64,000 nt of DNA, taken from Theristus sp. LFF4_11. Taxonomy: Eukaryota > Nematoda > Chromadorea > Monhysterida > Xyalidae. The stretch is from assembly GCA_030248135.1 (NCBI GenBank), contig JASANC010003066.1:82001-146000 (forward strand), in the 5' to 3' direction. The notes under the pieces were generated by a model, which was not told where the DNA came from, searched no databases, and saw only the letters and a list, made by a program, of their open reading frames with translations. Positions 12,201-25,500 of this stretch are shown here, piece by piece (the first letter of the stretch is position 1; the number at the start of each line of letters is the position of its first letter). A program made the translations under genes and the position numbers.

Positions 12201-13664
12201 GCGTCTGTGGACTAATAATTTTGTAGTTTTTGGAGCACGGATCACCTGAGCACCTTCCCCATAAATTAAAACCAAACAAATAGTTTCTTTTCGTCAGCTC
12301 CGCAACGTTGCCACTGAGCATCAAGTGTTGCGAGGAGAACAACGGTGTCGACACACGCGTCGTGCGCTTTGTGCTACCGCTCGGAGCAACAATGTAAGCC
12401 TCACCTCTGCAGACACTTCGGTTTTCAGAAAATGTAATCAGCAAATTCAAGCCCAGTTTTTTATTTTGTACTGTGAGCAAATTCACGTTCAGGCATAACA
12501 GTTTGAATTTTGCTGTTCTGCAGAAACATGGATGGCACTGCGTTGTATGAAGCGGTCGCAGCGATCTACATCGCGCAGTCCTACGGAAAAGATCTCGCGC
12601 TGGGTGAAATCATTTTGGTCAGGTAAGTTGCGAAATGCAGTGTGAACAGCAGTTGGAAGACCACATGGAACAGCGCAAATACCGTATTACCTCTATTAAA
12701 CCCCCCCCCCCCAAAATTAAACCCCCCCCCCAAAATAAACCCCACCCCCTCGACAAGTTTCCAAATAATCCCCCCCCCCAAAAATAAACCCCCATGGGGG
12801 TTTATTAGAAACCTGTTTGAAACACATACCTAGCGAATTCAGTGGCTGAATGCAGTGACATTGGTGAAATTGTGCTACCAAAGGCCCCAAAGGGATGAGT
12901 TGGCGGTAATTTCATTACAAAAGGCTGTTACCAAAGGAAATCTCTGTGAAAAGTAGAAGTTTCTGCAACTTCCTTCCTGCCATGGAAGGTATTTTTGCCA
13001 TTTTGCCCACCCCTAAAAATGGTTTCCAAATAAACCCCCCCCCCAAAAATAATCCCCCCCCAAAAAATAAACCCCCACCCCCAGAAGTCGCTGAAGAAAT
13101 AAACCCCCATGGGGGTTTAATAGAGGTAATACGGTATGGAACCATGTCCCACAGAATAATCAAATGCAGAAGCTCATTTGAAAAACAAGTTTGTTCCAGA
13201 AAGCCATTTGGTTGGCCTTGTATGAAACACAGACACAATGCAAAACGACATCATTCTTGTGAACGTTCGACCGAAAGCCATTCACTGTTATGGAGATTCA
13301 CAGCAAAAAAGCAAATGGCAAAGTAAATCCTCCACGGTAAACTTGCAGTCTGACGGCGACACTGGCGAGCATCGGCGCCGCCGGCATCCCGCAGGCGGGC
13401 ATCGTGACGATGATCATGGTGTTGATCGCGATCGGCCTGCCCACCGGCCTGTTCGTGCTGATCATTCCGGTCGACTTCTTCCTCGACCGCATCCGCACGA
13501 CCGTGAACGTGCACGGCGACAGCATCGGCACCGCCGTCGTGCAGCAACTCTGCCAGGGCTACCTCGACAAGCGCTCGGCCGAGAACGAACCGATCATGGA
13601 GGAGGGCACGCTCGGCGACGACGAGATGCGCATGCGCTTGTTGAATGAGAATAAGGATCATTGA
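9273..13664 (+). CDS. EAAT: Excitatory amino-acid transporter (EAAT, SLC1 family)
   Basis: Exons 9273-9698, 9866-9969, 10080-10188, 10384-10508, 10810-10937, 11067-11256, 11777-12010, 12298-12393, 12524-12622 and 13349-13664 join in frame to 608 aa. This is a plasma-membrane, sodium-driven glutamate/aspartate transporter. Visible landmarks: a first membrane helix near residues 118-138; glycosylation sequons NGT and NET in the extracellular loop; the HP1 serine motif TSSSSATLP (about 436); NMDGTALYE in TM7 (about 471); the HP2 loop [12 protein letters not shown] (about 510); and DRIRTTVN in TM8 (about 550). The last keeps the D-x-x-R-T-x-x-N pattern whose Arg binds the substrate side-chain carboxylate in acidic amino-acid carriers, so glutamate or aspartate selectivity is inferred rather than neutral ASCT type. 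The roughly 115-residue Asn/Ser/Gly-rich N-terminus is longer than usual. Introns 4 and 9 carry transposon insertions. Confidence 0.95.
10678..10764. mobile_element. Near-perfect hairpin element, EAAT intron 4
   Basis: About 86 bases that fold on themselves. GGGCATTCACGAGGCAGT at the left pairs with the reverse complement of ACTGCTTCATGAATGCC at the right, and the arms continue through TATTTAGT to a small loop beside AGCTACGC. The same hairpin occurs at 18299-18384 and 32522-32613, and in worn form at 41158-41251. A non-coding foldback MITE. Confidence 0.75.
11591..11617. repeat. (ATCC)n microsatellite, EAAT intron 6
   Basis: Six to seven tandem copies of ATCC in the intron between exons 6 and 7. 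Confidence 0.85.
12681..13135. mobile_element. Poly-C inverted-repeat element, EAAT intron 9
   Basis: The left end ACCGTATTACCTCTATTAAA is an exact reverse complement of the right end (GTTTAATAGAGGTAATACGGT). Both continue into runs of C alternating with AAAATAAA. The palindrome CCCCCATGGGGG occurs at both inner positions (about 12790 and 13105). Total length is about 455 bp. The Gly/Trp-rich or Pro-rich open frames here are translations of the C-runs, not genes. A non-autonomous foldback element is the likely nature. Confidence 0.75.
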
Positions 13665-13870
13665 GAGTGGATGATATCAAGTTTTTTTCAGGTTCTGCGA
13701 CTCATTTCGTTTGCAGACGTCGAAAACACAGCCAGTTGCATTCTTTGTGTGGCAATTCAAAATCGCCTAAGTGACTCGGCCCTGTTTAGGGGACTCGGAT
13801 CACTTTGCTAATTTGAATTACCAATACTGTTTACCTCTGTATCTATGCGCGCATTGAGTCTCGGGACCGA

Positions 13871-13876
13871 AATAAA
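13871..13876 (+). terminator. Candidate poly(A) signal of EAAT
   Basis: AATAAA about 207 bases after the EAAT stop codon. Other AATAAA-like sites follow further downstream, so the 3' end is not certain. Confidence 0.4.
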
Positions 13877-15096
13877 ATATCATACGTACTCGCTTCGTAA
13901 ACACTCGTCAAGAAATGATAGGATTCTGGAAAGGTGTATGTTGCTCTACTTTTGTTTTTTTCTCTTTCTATTTGCCTCTCCTGGCTCCTATGTTTCTCCT
14001 CATATTTGATGCTGAAAAATATCTGGAACACTCAGAAAAACGAACGGTGAAAAAAACGACAGCTAGAATGCCAGCGGGCGCGTATGTCGTCGTTGTTGAG
14101 TGGAATAATAGTGGGAGGATACTGGCTAATCCGCATGAAGTTTTTCTATTATTTTTTAAACGATTTGTTATGGCGCTGGATCCACCGTAGAATTGTTCGT
14201 TTCTTCCGTTTTATTTTTCATTGATGGTCAAAAAATACAAACTGTGTGTGTCTTTTCTTGTGTTCAATTCTTCGTTGACTTTTCTTTTGTCAAAATAAAA
14301 GAACAGTTAATTAGGTCAAGAAGACCCGATCGGTACGAGTCTGCAGTTTTGACATTCGACTGTTTTTTAATAAATTTTGTTCATGTTGTTATTACGCTAT
14401 AGTGCACTTTCCTGTGACTGATTGAATTCATCTTGATTGTTATGTGGTCAGTTCTTTTTTATATTTTGATTAAACAGGTTTTTAAAGTGAGCTTTTTAAC
14501 TTTTACTTGTATCATTTTCTTCGAAAATAGTTTTAAACAATACGATTGTTGGTTCATTCAGTCAGTGAACACATTAGTTTTGTCGTTTGTAGTTTAAACA
14601 TGTCTGTGTTTTTTGATTCGGTGTTTCTTTTTGATTTGTATTTTGATGAACTTCTGTAGCAGTGTTTTCCATGTTATTCTGTCCGAATCTGTGGGATAAT
14701 TCAGCAAAAAATCTCACAGCACGGCAGTTTTAAAATTGTGTTGTAGCGTGACGCTCTTTGGTTCAAAACATATAAAACATATTTTGTACTTCGTGTTAAG
14801 ACTACGTACCATCATCTGCAAGAATTCGAAGAAAGGGTTTTAGGTTTTAACCCCCTATTTGCCAGTGTTATTTTACTTTTCTATACTTTTTCGCATGCTT
14901 CCGAATCAGTTGTTTTGTGGCAGGTGGCTAGCTTTTAAATACGAATATTTTTTTTCACTTGGCGCAGCTTATTCGTCTGTGCTTGGCCTTCCACTGTCGC
15001 AGAATTTTTCAGATGGAAAAATCTACTTGAATAGTTATGGTGGCAACGGTTTGGTTAATATTAGATTTTTTTTATCAGACCCCATGGTGTCAAACA

Positions 15097-15366
15097 TACA
15101 GGATGGCCGAATAAATAAGGCAGTTTTTGTATTCTCGGTCACGGCGGGATCAGTCGCAGACTAGGAGTGCTTTTTCAAGAATGCCAAAATAATTCCCAAT
15201 CGTGTGTGCAAGGGAGAAGAGAAACCAAGAATGGACAGAACAACAGAATTTGTAAAACCCACGTCAAATTTGACGTACAATTTGGTTTCTGAACGCCTTT
15301 TTTCATTCAAATTTCGCGCGCTCCTCGCATTCTAAAAAACTGTCATGTTTACTCGGCTATTCTGTA
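15097..15366. mobile_element. MITE of the TACAGTATGGCCGAATAAA family
   Basis: The left end TACAGGATGGCCGAATAAA and the right end (reverse complement TACAGAATAGCCGAGTAAAC) are imperfect terminal inverted repeats around 270 bp. The interior (AAGGCAGT, GTATTCTC, CGCAGACTAGGAG, TCATTCAAATTTCGCGCGCTCC) is shared in inverse orientation with copies at 51387-51655 and 53623-53891, and in part with 19159-19320 and 60885-60961. Confidence 0.75.
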
Positions 15367-16512
15367 CCTAATCAATCAAATAATATTCAGAGATTCGCTT
15401 TGTCTCGGTTCCACATTTTTATGTCACACCTCTGCTTTATTCCTGTAAAACTTCCTTCAGAATAATTTAATAATTTTTGCTAATGCATCATACATTTGTT
15501 TTGTTATTGCGATCAAATACTTTTTTAAATTTGTTTTCAAATCAATGTTTTGTCTTTATTGTTGCTATAACTTAATTGCTTTGCACTTGCACATGACCAT
15601 ACCACATAACAGGATTTGTTTTTCAAAATTATCATTTTTCTTCAAAACTGAACGTGTAATGTCATATTTTATTGTAAATCACTTTTTGTGTACAGCGTGT
15701 CACTGTATTTTTTCATAAAAATTCAAAGTAAAAATCTATATGAAAATAAGCACCGGTTGTGTTGCATTAAAATTGCAGAACAATTGTATCAAAAGGTGAA
15801 ATACAAAGGCACATGAACAAATTGATTTTTAACATTTGAAGTTTTAAATAATACATACCGTACATAACAAACACTTGAAATGAAAAGGTCTTTTTTGAAA
15901 TACAATTTTATTTGAAATTTTAAGAAACAAACTATTCTCTCCGCAGGCAGAATAATGTTAAAAAAACATACCCTGCAGTAATTGTGATCTTTTTTCTGCT
16001 GAAACGAGCTAAAAACGTTATTTTGAAAAATTGAAGAATTTAAAAACGGTTTGGCCATATGCAATACAAATAAAAGTTATTCACAGATAATCAGTCAACG
16101 GGAAAGAAGCAAACAGCTCAATATACTCGTATTCAGCAATACCGCTGTCTGAAGATGAATTGAGTTTGAACCAAAATGAAAGGTATCTCCTAATAAAACA
16201 ATTAAAACGATCTTTTGAGGTTTTTTTTTGGCTCAGCTCAATTCAGCATTTATACCACAACCATAATAAGAAATGAAAAGCTGGATAAAAAACAACAGGT
16301 GAAAAGCTGCAAATAGAACCAACGAACTGATAAAAAAGTGCAGCTGACTTTGTACAACAGAGGCGGAAATGAGAATTTAAAATTTATGCGGAAAAACAGC
16401 GGAAAAACTGTGAAAAACTTGGCAAAATCGAAAAACATCACGCAAGCGAAAATGAAGCAGATTACAACAAAAACGCCTCGGCGAAGCTAAACAAACAGAA
16501 AAAACGAAAACG

Positions 16513-19500
16513 CTATGCGTCCGTCGGCGCACTGTGCCTATAGACGAGCTCATAATTCGAGTCCATTTGTTTCTGTGTCGTCTGCATCAGCTGACGTATG
16601 ACACTGGGCACAATGACACAGAGATCGATGAAACTCGGACGCTCGCTCGGATCCCACTGCCAACAGCGTAACATCACGTCCGTGTAGCTGAAAGCACGCT
16701 AGACAATAGTGGTCGGGCGGTCAACGGTTTCGTTTTTTTCTTCCTCAGATTTTGCAAAAATGTCGCACAAACTGTGTTGACCAGAATCTTCATTGATCAC
16801 AAATGTGCATCTATCTGAAGGAAGTCCGTGCACTTTGTTTTTTTTGAAACCCCCTGTGACCAGTCACAACTGATACCAGTCACACGCTACAATAATGGCA
16901 AGCAAACATGCAGGGGACACACACACACGTGTCGTGTAAACACGAAGAATGTAATGCGCAAGAATGTTTTGACTATAATACAAGCGCTAGCTTGCTTGCT
17001 TCTTCTTATCGTGCACACACAGTTGCTTGAACCATAGTTTTTGCTGTTCTGTTTTTTTTCTTCATGAATAAACTATAAAAATAATAAGAAGCTTTTCAAC
17101 GTGATATAACTAAGCCGAAAAATTTCCGAGTCACCAAAAAGTAGCCACAACGCGCGCATTTTTTGTGATTGCAATATTGGACTGAAATTACGTGTGGGTG
17201 AAGTACCAGCACTTTAGCAAAAAAATCATAAAAGATCTTACACAGGCTCCGGACAGTAGGGAGGTTTTTCAAGGCGATGCGTTTGCAGCCACGCGAGCAG
17301 ACCCGGACCGGGCACACCTTGATACGGCAGGGCACCACGCGTCATCAGCTCCCACATCACGACACCGTAGGACCACTGAAAAACAGGGGGAAAACACGGC
17401 GATAAGGTTCGATTGTTCGAAAAGGTCAAACCGAAATGACGTCATCGTTGCACTTCAAACGCCCGTGTCTGTCATGCACGCAGACACCTGAATTTCAGTT
17501 TGCACTCAGTTCGCGCAAAGGAATCCACCAAACGCAAACGTGCGGTTTGCTATGCATTGACAAGCGTATGTTTTATGGCACCGGAGGGGACGTCATTTCG
17601 GTCCGACATGGCAATGGTAAATAGTAATAAGCTACTGGGGTCCTCCACTGCACCAGCCAGCAATCACCGTAATCAGTCTCTACACCAGTTTTTAAAATGA
17701 GCCATACTGCACCAAAAACCAATAATCAACTGATTCAGCTGTTTTTTTTTTCTATAATTTTCTTCGATTGCAATGATTAGGTGCGGAGAGCACCTCGATT
17801 GAGACTGGAAGCGGACCTTTCAGAACACCGCACAGAACAAAGCGCAAAAAACGTTTCAAACATGCGAGTTCTGTCAAAGTTGGTGCCCTGCCAAAGATAC
17901 CATCACAGTCGCAGGCACCAAGTTTGGCACGACCTAGGGAGCAAGTTTGAAATGTTCGTTTGCGTGAATCTGGCCGAATTCACTAACAACATCGCCTTTC
18001 AACGTGAAGTCAAGCGACGCGATCGCCTCCGGCGCCATCCAGCGCAGCGGCATCTCGCGGTCGGTCGTTCGTGCCTCGTAGACCTCGCCGCTTTCGTAAA
18101 CGTCCCGACAGAGGCCGAAGTCGGCGATCTTGATGTGCAGATTCTCGTCCAGCCTGAAACGTACACGTGTATACAGTCTGGTGTTTCGAACGTGTCGCAC
18201 CGAAATGACGTCATGTGCTAAAAACAACAACAAACACTTATCACGCACAGCGCACCAGACTTTCAGTTTGCCTGATCACTTTACGGGAAACAATAAATCG
18301 GCATTCATGGAGCAGTATTTAGTGACGCGTAGCTGTGTTAAAATAGAGCTACGCGGTCACTAAATACTGCGTCATGAATGCCCCTTCAGTGTTGAAAATG
18401 AAAATCTGAATTTCTGGCGCCTGTGCACAATGTGCCCGACGGGCGTTTTTTAAGCAAATGACATTTCTTTTCGGTCTGATACGTTGGAAGTTGGAATAAA
18501 TCTGCATTGACTGATTGACCCGTCACTTTAATTCTAAAGCTCTGTTTCGTCATATTGCATAGTCACACTACACACGTACACGCGACCCACAAACACACAG
18601 GCACATGCAGATTCACATAAGCTGTCAAAATAAAAACATCAGTTCGCTCAAATTCAACCACAAACGTCAATCCGCTGATTGAATGAAAAAAACGGCGAAA
18701 CAATGCAGCCGAGACAGAGTGGTCAAGTTATGCTGCGATTTCTTATCTCGGTGAAACTCCGTGAATTTATCGCATCACGAACTTTACTGGCGCGCCATTC
18801 TCTCTGGGAACTCTCAGATAACTGTGGCTGACGATCGCATAACATTTTATTGTAACGGTTGTTTTCTGTTTTTGCATCATTTATAAAACTGAAATTATTT
18901 TAAGCTGTCGGAGAAAACCACTGATAACTTTGTGAAATCATGGCTTCACAAGCAGTGGCATTTTTTCAAACAATCGTTCTTATTGTCGTTGTAATTGTGG
19001 CCGAACAAAACAGTGAAGTGAACGCGGTGAGTTTTAATAGTTTCTTTTTATTCTGCTTGACGCCAAACATATTCTTGCGAAAGAAAACCTGAAAAAGCGA
19101 GAAAAGACTCAGTCTAATACCCGTATAATCCCAATTTCTGACACAGAAGAATGTCTGATACGGTACGGCTGATAAAATATGGCATATGATTTCCTGGGTG
19201 CAAGGAGCGCACGAAATTTGAATGAAAGAAAAAAGACTCAGAATTTCAAATGTGTAGCAAATTGATGGTGTTTTTCAAAATCCGACAATTTATTTTGTTC
19301 GTCGTTTGTTTGTCGCACACATTCTTGTCGATTGTGAACACAACCCAAGCTTGCGACTGATGGTCTCACACTGATTGAGAAGCGAACCGGGAGTTCCATA
19401 TTTATTGGGGGCCCACACCGACTTTTATGCATATCAAAACATCCATGGCCAGATGGCATTCCTTCCAGTTGGACACGTTCGGATAACTGAGTTGCTTTGG

Positions 19501-22500
19501 TGCCACCATAATTGAGCGGCATCGCCGTCTTCTCATTGCAGGGTGTTGCGCGAGCGAAGCGACATTTGCAACAAGAGTCATTCTACGCCGGCCACCGCTT
19601 CTATCGTGTCCGCTCCTGGTACTGCTGCGCATATCCGGAGCATTTCGACGGAATGGCGTTCGCCTGCGAAGTACGCTGCGAGCAGTGGTACTGTGAGACG
19701 GGGGACGCGTGTTTGGAACGGCTGAGATCGGATCAGCTAAAGTTTAAGATCAACGTGCCTCAACGGAAAAAGAAAATTTCGTGAACATTTTCCGGAATTT
19801 GTCGAATTTCCGGCGATCAAAAAATTGACAAATGAGCATTTCCCAAGACAACAAATAATGCAGAAGGGAATGTTGCTGAAGAATTAACGACGTTTGAGCC
19901 AAAATTGGCAGATCATGTAACCTTTATGATATGACAAACATGTATCATTCCTGTTGACAAATTTCTTCTGTCTTACGCGTGTTTCAAGTTAATGATTAAT
20001 AATTCATGGTCAATAATTTATGATTTTTACAAATATAAGCTCGTACGATCAAATAAGAGCAAGAAATCGGGGCCGTTGAATGCAAGACGATGCGATGAAA
20101 AAGGCAAACAAACGACATTCAATCACTCAACAACGAACAAGCTACAAGCACGAACAATAATGGTGGAAGAGGGAAGAAAAAAAAACGTCATCGGCCGTCG
20201 CGGTGCAAAGTAACCCACCCGGTGTCACCCTCGTGGCCTGGGTGGTAGCGCGTCAGACTCTTGTCTGACATAAGCACTAGTTGACGGAAAAACTCGACGG
20301 CGTTCTGTACGATTTTCTCGGTTATCCCTAACCCTAGCTAAAAAACGGACTAAAATCACCGTTCCTTCGTAAAGTTCAGCAATTAGGGGTAGGAAGATAT
20401 TTGATTCGATACTAGTTGTTCGGGTATTGTTCGGAGCATACTTGAGGAGACACTGTATTGTATCAGCAGATCTTAATCATACGAATTCCGAAATGCTTTT
20501 TCTGAAATGGAAATTGCTTTTCACTTCCATGTGTTTGATGAGCCGGACTCTACATCTAGACTCAAAAGGTTTTTAGGCGTCAAGCAAAAACTTTAGCTCT
20601 CTGAAGATGAAACTATTAAAAAACCGCCAAAAGCGTCGAAAACGCTCGAAATTACAGCTAGTCAGTGAAGAAATCCTAAACTCATGGTGGAGTCATCCAA
20701 AATTAAGTGGTGTCTCTGAAACCATTTAGGTGTAAAAAATCGCTGCTGCAACGATGAGTCTGCAGTTCAGATATCGCGTATCAACATGCCGATGATTGGT
20801 TTTCTCTTTCATTGCTGTTTGTAACACTTTTGTACGTTTTGGAAGCAATCGCGGGTACACATGTGTGCTCACATGAATATATCGGGCGTTTGTAGGTCTC
20901 AGTTCCCAGTGTAAAGATGATCTTCCACAATGAACTAGCATTAGCAATGTAAATGGAACTACGCGTGCGCTCTTTTGCCTGCGAAAGACATTCGGCAAAT
21001 TGATAACAAAAAACAACAACAAACAACTATTGTGACTCACATGCAGTTCCTGGTGGCCAAATCGCGATGCACGAACTTCAGCTTATGCAAATACTGCATG
21101 CCCTCGGCCACTTCAACGCCGAACTCCAGTAGTTTCTTCAGCGTTGGCGTCTGCAGTGGTGAACGAATTTTGCTTTTTTTCTTTTGATGAATTCTTTATC
21201 CGTTCGTGGTGTGTAATGAAATAGAGTGAACCATACGACGGCGTGTGGGGTATCAATGTATGCAGCCCTCAAAATCGGTGTGCAGCTGTGCAAGAAATTT
21301 TTGCGGCGGCACTTTGGCGGCACCGAATTGAGGCCTGCGCACCATTTGCAAGGCAACCGGTGCAATGAAGCAAAGCTCACAAAGTTCGTTCTTGCGGGCT
21401 GCACACCGGTTTGAGAGGGCTGCGCACATCGGAACCGCACACCGCCGAACGGGTATGGTGTGAAGTCCTGGTGAAAAAGGCAAAAAACGAAAAACCCGCG
21501 AACATTGGTGGCATCTTTCAGGTAGGTGTTCAAATCGCCGTGCGGCATGAACAGCGTGATGACCATCGGCTGGTACAGCTCCGTGAAACTGATGCCCAGG
21601 AGGCGCATGACGCGAGGGTGATTGAAATGCTCCATGCGCAGACCCTCCTGCAGGAATTCACGGTAGCCGCGCATGCCAGCTGGAAAACAACAATGACTAT
21701 AACAATTTCAAATCACTCCTTAAAGAGATGAATGATTTCAATGTCAAATCATTCCATTCCAAACGTGTCAACCAATACTCCCCGAAAAAAGCATGCTTTT
21801 TTCAATGCTGTTTTCAATCTCAAACTCATGGCTTGTACCTCGTAACGTTTTCACGGCCACTTTCTGCTCCTGTTGGTGAGTGCCAGTCAAGGACGCCCGG
21901 TAGACGACGCCAAAATTACCTAAAGTTAACATACACACTTTTCGCAATTTGACAATCTCTGCAATAATGCTGTCTGCTGTTGCGTTGCCAACACACCACA
22001 TTATACACCTACCTTCGCCAATCTGCATTTCGAACAAGATCTCCTCGAGTGGAATTCGAATGTTCTCCGGCACCAGAAAGCGCAGATCCTCGTACTCGGC
22101 GGATGATGAGCGCGCCGCAGCGTTCGGCTGCATCTCGTAGCGATTGTCTGAAAGTGAAAAAAACAGGTGCAAATTCACTGTGAGTCGTGTGCGTCGCGTT
22201 AAATATTGTTGTACAGTCGAACTCTCCATCAGAGGGAATCAGCTGATTGGTTGGTGATCACGTGCATGCATGTTTTCGGTGCAGGCATTGCTGTGTTTGA
22301 CATACAGTAACATACGACATTTTTAAAAGTTTTGCCTGCCAGCCCACAACCACTTGGTTGTGTCAAGATTTCGTTGCTCTGAGGGAGAATGGGCAGTTTG
22401 TTGCACATGGAACAGTTTTTTTGTAATTTTAAACCTGCGTTCAAACTCACACACACATATTCGCTTGACCGCAAAACAAACAACGATTTTCAATTGGAAC

Positions 22501-25500
22501 AAATGAACCAGAGAACCCTAGACAGTCCTAAAAAATACGAACTCATTTCTGTCCACCAATGACCAATGAAAGCAATCTCAAACACCCGAGACCGCAACGT
22601 TCAAATTCAAAACAAAAACACCAAAAAACGGACGTCTTCCGAAGGCGCCACGATCCTCGAGCGCGCCCAAGGGCACCGGCAGCGGCGTGATACTGCTGCC
22701 CGAGTCCATGCGTCGGTGTTTCTGGGTGGTTCGACGACGCCAGACGACGACGCCTATCACAGCGAGCACCTGCAGAAAGAAAAGCGCACGCAACACTGCT
22801 GTAAGTGCAAAGTTGTTTTCAGTTCAAAAAGTTCTCCGCAAAAAACCAGTCAGTAATTTTATTTGAAAAAAACTCCAGTGCCGAAGTAGAACGCACCACA
22901 ATCAGTGCGATCAGCAGCACAGCAACGAGCACGGTCGTTTGACCGTTGCCGCCGTTCGAGCGCTGCCCGTGCCGGTTGTCAATCGAGGGCACCGAGCGAT
23001 TCAGTTCGTGGTTGATCGTGAAAATTCGTTGCTCCAACAGGCCGGTGACGTTCAGATAGCACGAGCTGATGGTCACTGCGTCCGACAGGCGGCAAGAGAT
23101 GCTGAATCAGGAAAAAGGTCTGCGATCAACTGAACCGACGTTTTTCGTAGCCGGGTGCCGTTTTACTATTTGGGTTAAAAAAAGACAAACATACACCGCA
23201 CCACACTTTTGTTTCTACTGGCCAATGTAGCACAGTGCTAAACGAACACACAGGCACACTGGCAATAAAACACTGCGTGCGTGGCACCGGACTGAAACAG
23301 GTGTGACGTTGAAGTGCCCGCTCTACCAACAATGTGTTCATCACACTCACAGGCTGTTGGTTTTCTCGGTGATTTTGCAAGGCTGCCGACAGATTTCGAC
23401 AGACAACGGCAACGTTGCGTTGTACGATTGGAAATTGCGCCCGTAAATGTCGACGACGTTGCTCGCCGGATCGGCTGCGTAATCAACCTGCGTGAACGTT
23501 TAGGACTCGGTCGAGAAATCTTCCAAAAAGTTGACTGAAGAAAATTTTGCAATTGGTCCTTCAAAAACAAGTGGTTTTAAGACGGCTTTTGGATCTTGGT
23601 TAATCACCATGGTGGCTTTGTGAAAACGTCTGCATGCGTTTCGACGTTTTCATTGTTTTGAAGACAACAACAACAGTCGAACTATAAATTATTGGCAATC
23701 AGCCGTGATCACGTGATGCGTGATTCTGAGCGAGCATTGTTGTGTAGGCGGAGTCTGTCTTGCACAGAAGACACGAATCACGTGTGACCACCAACCGATC
23801 AGCTGATTGCCTAGAGTTAAACTGCAAGCAAACACCAAGCCGTGTACAGTTTCGCATTGACTGACATTCTCTGCCGTTGCACAATGACAAAGATGCACAA
23901 GCAGTGATTCCAAATAACACGCACGCAGTTTTCGGAACGGAGTTTATTGAGAAAACAACCACCTTTGTGACATTCGGAATGGGCGTGCGAGTGGTGTAGG
24001 CGCCGTCGCACTCTGCCAACGGCAACGCCACTTGATCGGCGAGACACCAGACACAGCCGAGCGGGTCGTGACCGCCCGATCTCGCGAGTTGATTGAAGTC
24101 GGCATACAGCAGTTTGCACGAGTCCAACGGTTGAATGACAGGCTGAAAGAGTCATGCAGTTCGCTGTTTGCGGCGTCGCCAGGTAGACGCACACCGCGGT
24201 GCCCCCTTGCCTCGTCAATGCAACGGACACCAGGCAGAAGTCATAAAGTGGTCAGGTGATTTCACGCAAACTTTCGTCACGACACACGTCGAAGACTTCC
24301 GAAGCACTCACGTTATGAAACGAATCCAATTAATTAGCTGAACTGATCCAACATTCAATCTAAACCAAACAAACCGCGTACCTTTTTGTTGATCGAGTTC
24401 GCCTGATCAACGGACGTGAAGCCATCGCCGACGAACACCGTAGTTTCAACATTTTCTGTTGGAGCAAGCGGCCGAAACAGCAACGCTTCAGTGCTCTCTT
24501 TGCTTCCAGTCAGCTGAAAATAGAGAAATTGGCATGAAATTCGGGGGATCGAGCCCCGCCGAGGGGTGTGTTGTTTATAGGCACTTAATGACAGAGAAAA
24601 CTAGATGGGCGCCCTTCTCGACGGTGTTCTGTACGCTGTTCTGGGTCAGCAGCCTTCGCGAAAACATTGTCTAAAATTCTCATCCCGATCAGTGGAATTT
24701 CAAAATGCCGGACAATTAGAAAACGGTTAGACATTGGAGGTCACCTTGGAGGTTTCAACAACATAACAAGTAGTCATTCAGAGGCAAATGCTGCAGACAA
24801 GCACTTCAGCTCCACCAAATCAACCAATTTGTATGGTGGTTCTCTGCATTTCGGCCTGGCCAACATCATATGCAGAAGAGGGATGGCCTCATCAGTGATG
24901 TGCCCCTCTTGAACCAGTTGAGTCATAAAAGCTTGAGTAATGGGCTTAGTCAATAAAAATAAAATGAACAAATGAACAAATGAACAAAGTCTGCTCACCG
25001 CCACCCTCGTCCAGTATCCATTGTCGTAGAGCACGTGCGCCGTCGTCTGCCGCTCGTCCACGAACAGCTGCCTCGCGTGCCCGTCGCCCTCCGTGTGCCC
25101 GTTCGGCGGCGTCTGCGCGTGCACGCTGAACTCAAACTCGGCCATCAGTTCGCCGACGGCAGCGGACGTGTTGAACAGATGGACGATGCTCTGCAGCTTG
25201 TCGTCGTCGAGCGCACACGAGTCCGTGTGCGTGCCGTCCTGCAATGCGAACAACCGGTGGTGAATGTGAAACGTGCAAACAAGGCAAGTCCAAATCGCTT
25301 AGTCATTCGTATTTTTCTCAATCCATCAATTTTGTCATATGTTTGCTATTTGATTGGCTGCCGTGAGCGTGAACGATCAATCAGCGCTATTGCGAAAACG
25401 TGACCCCAATAAATCGAAGGTTTGTTCGAATAAGATGAAGTTCTCAGGGGGCTCAGGGGACACACGGGCGACTACATACAATTTCTGGCGTCGTTTTGAT

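Larger units (their letters stand above)
13665..16512. other. Interval between the converging EAAT and MET-like genes
   Basis: AT-rich DNA holding the 3' UTRs of two convergent genes. The only structured object I see is the inverted-repeat element at 15097-15366. No coding segment is supported on either strand. Confidence 0.5.

Noticed and set aside
12915..13238. Gly/Trp-rich minus-strand frames with WGGG and FWGG repeats
   Set aside because: They are translations of the poly-C element in EAAT intron 9, not proteins.
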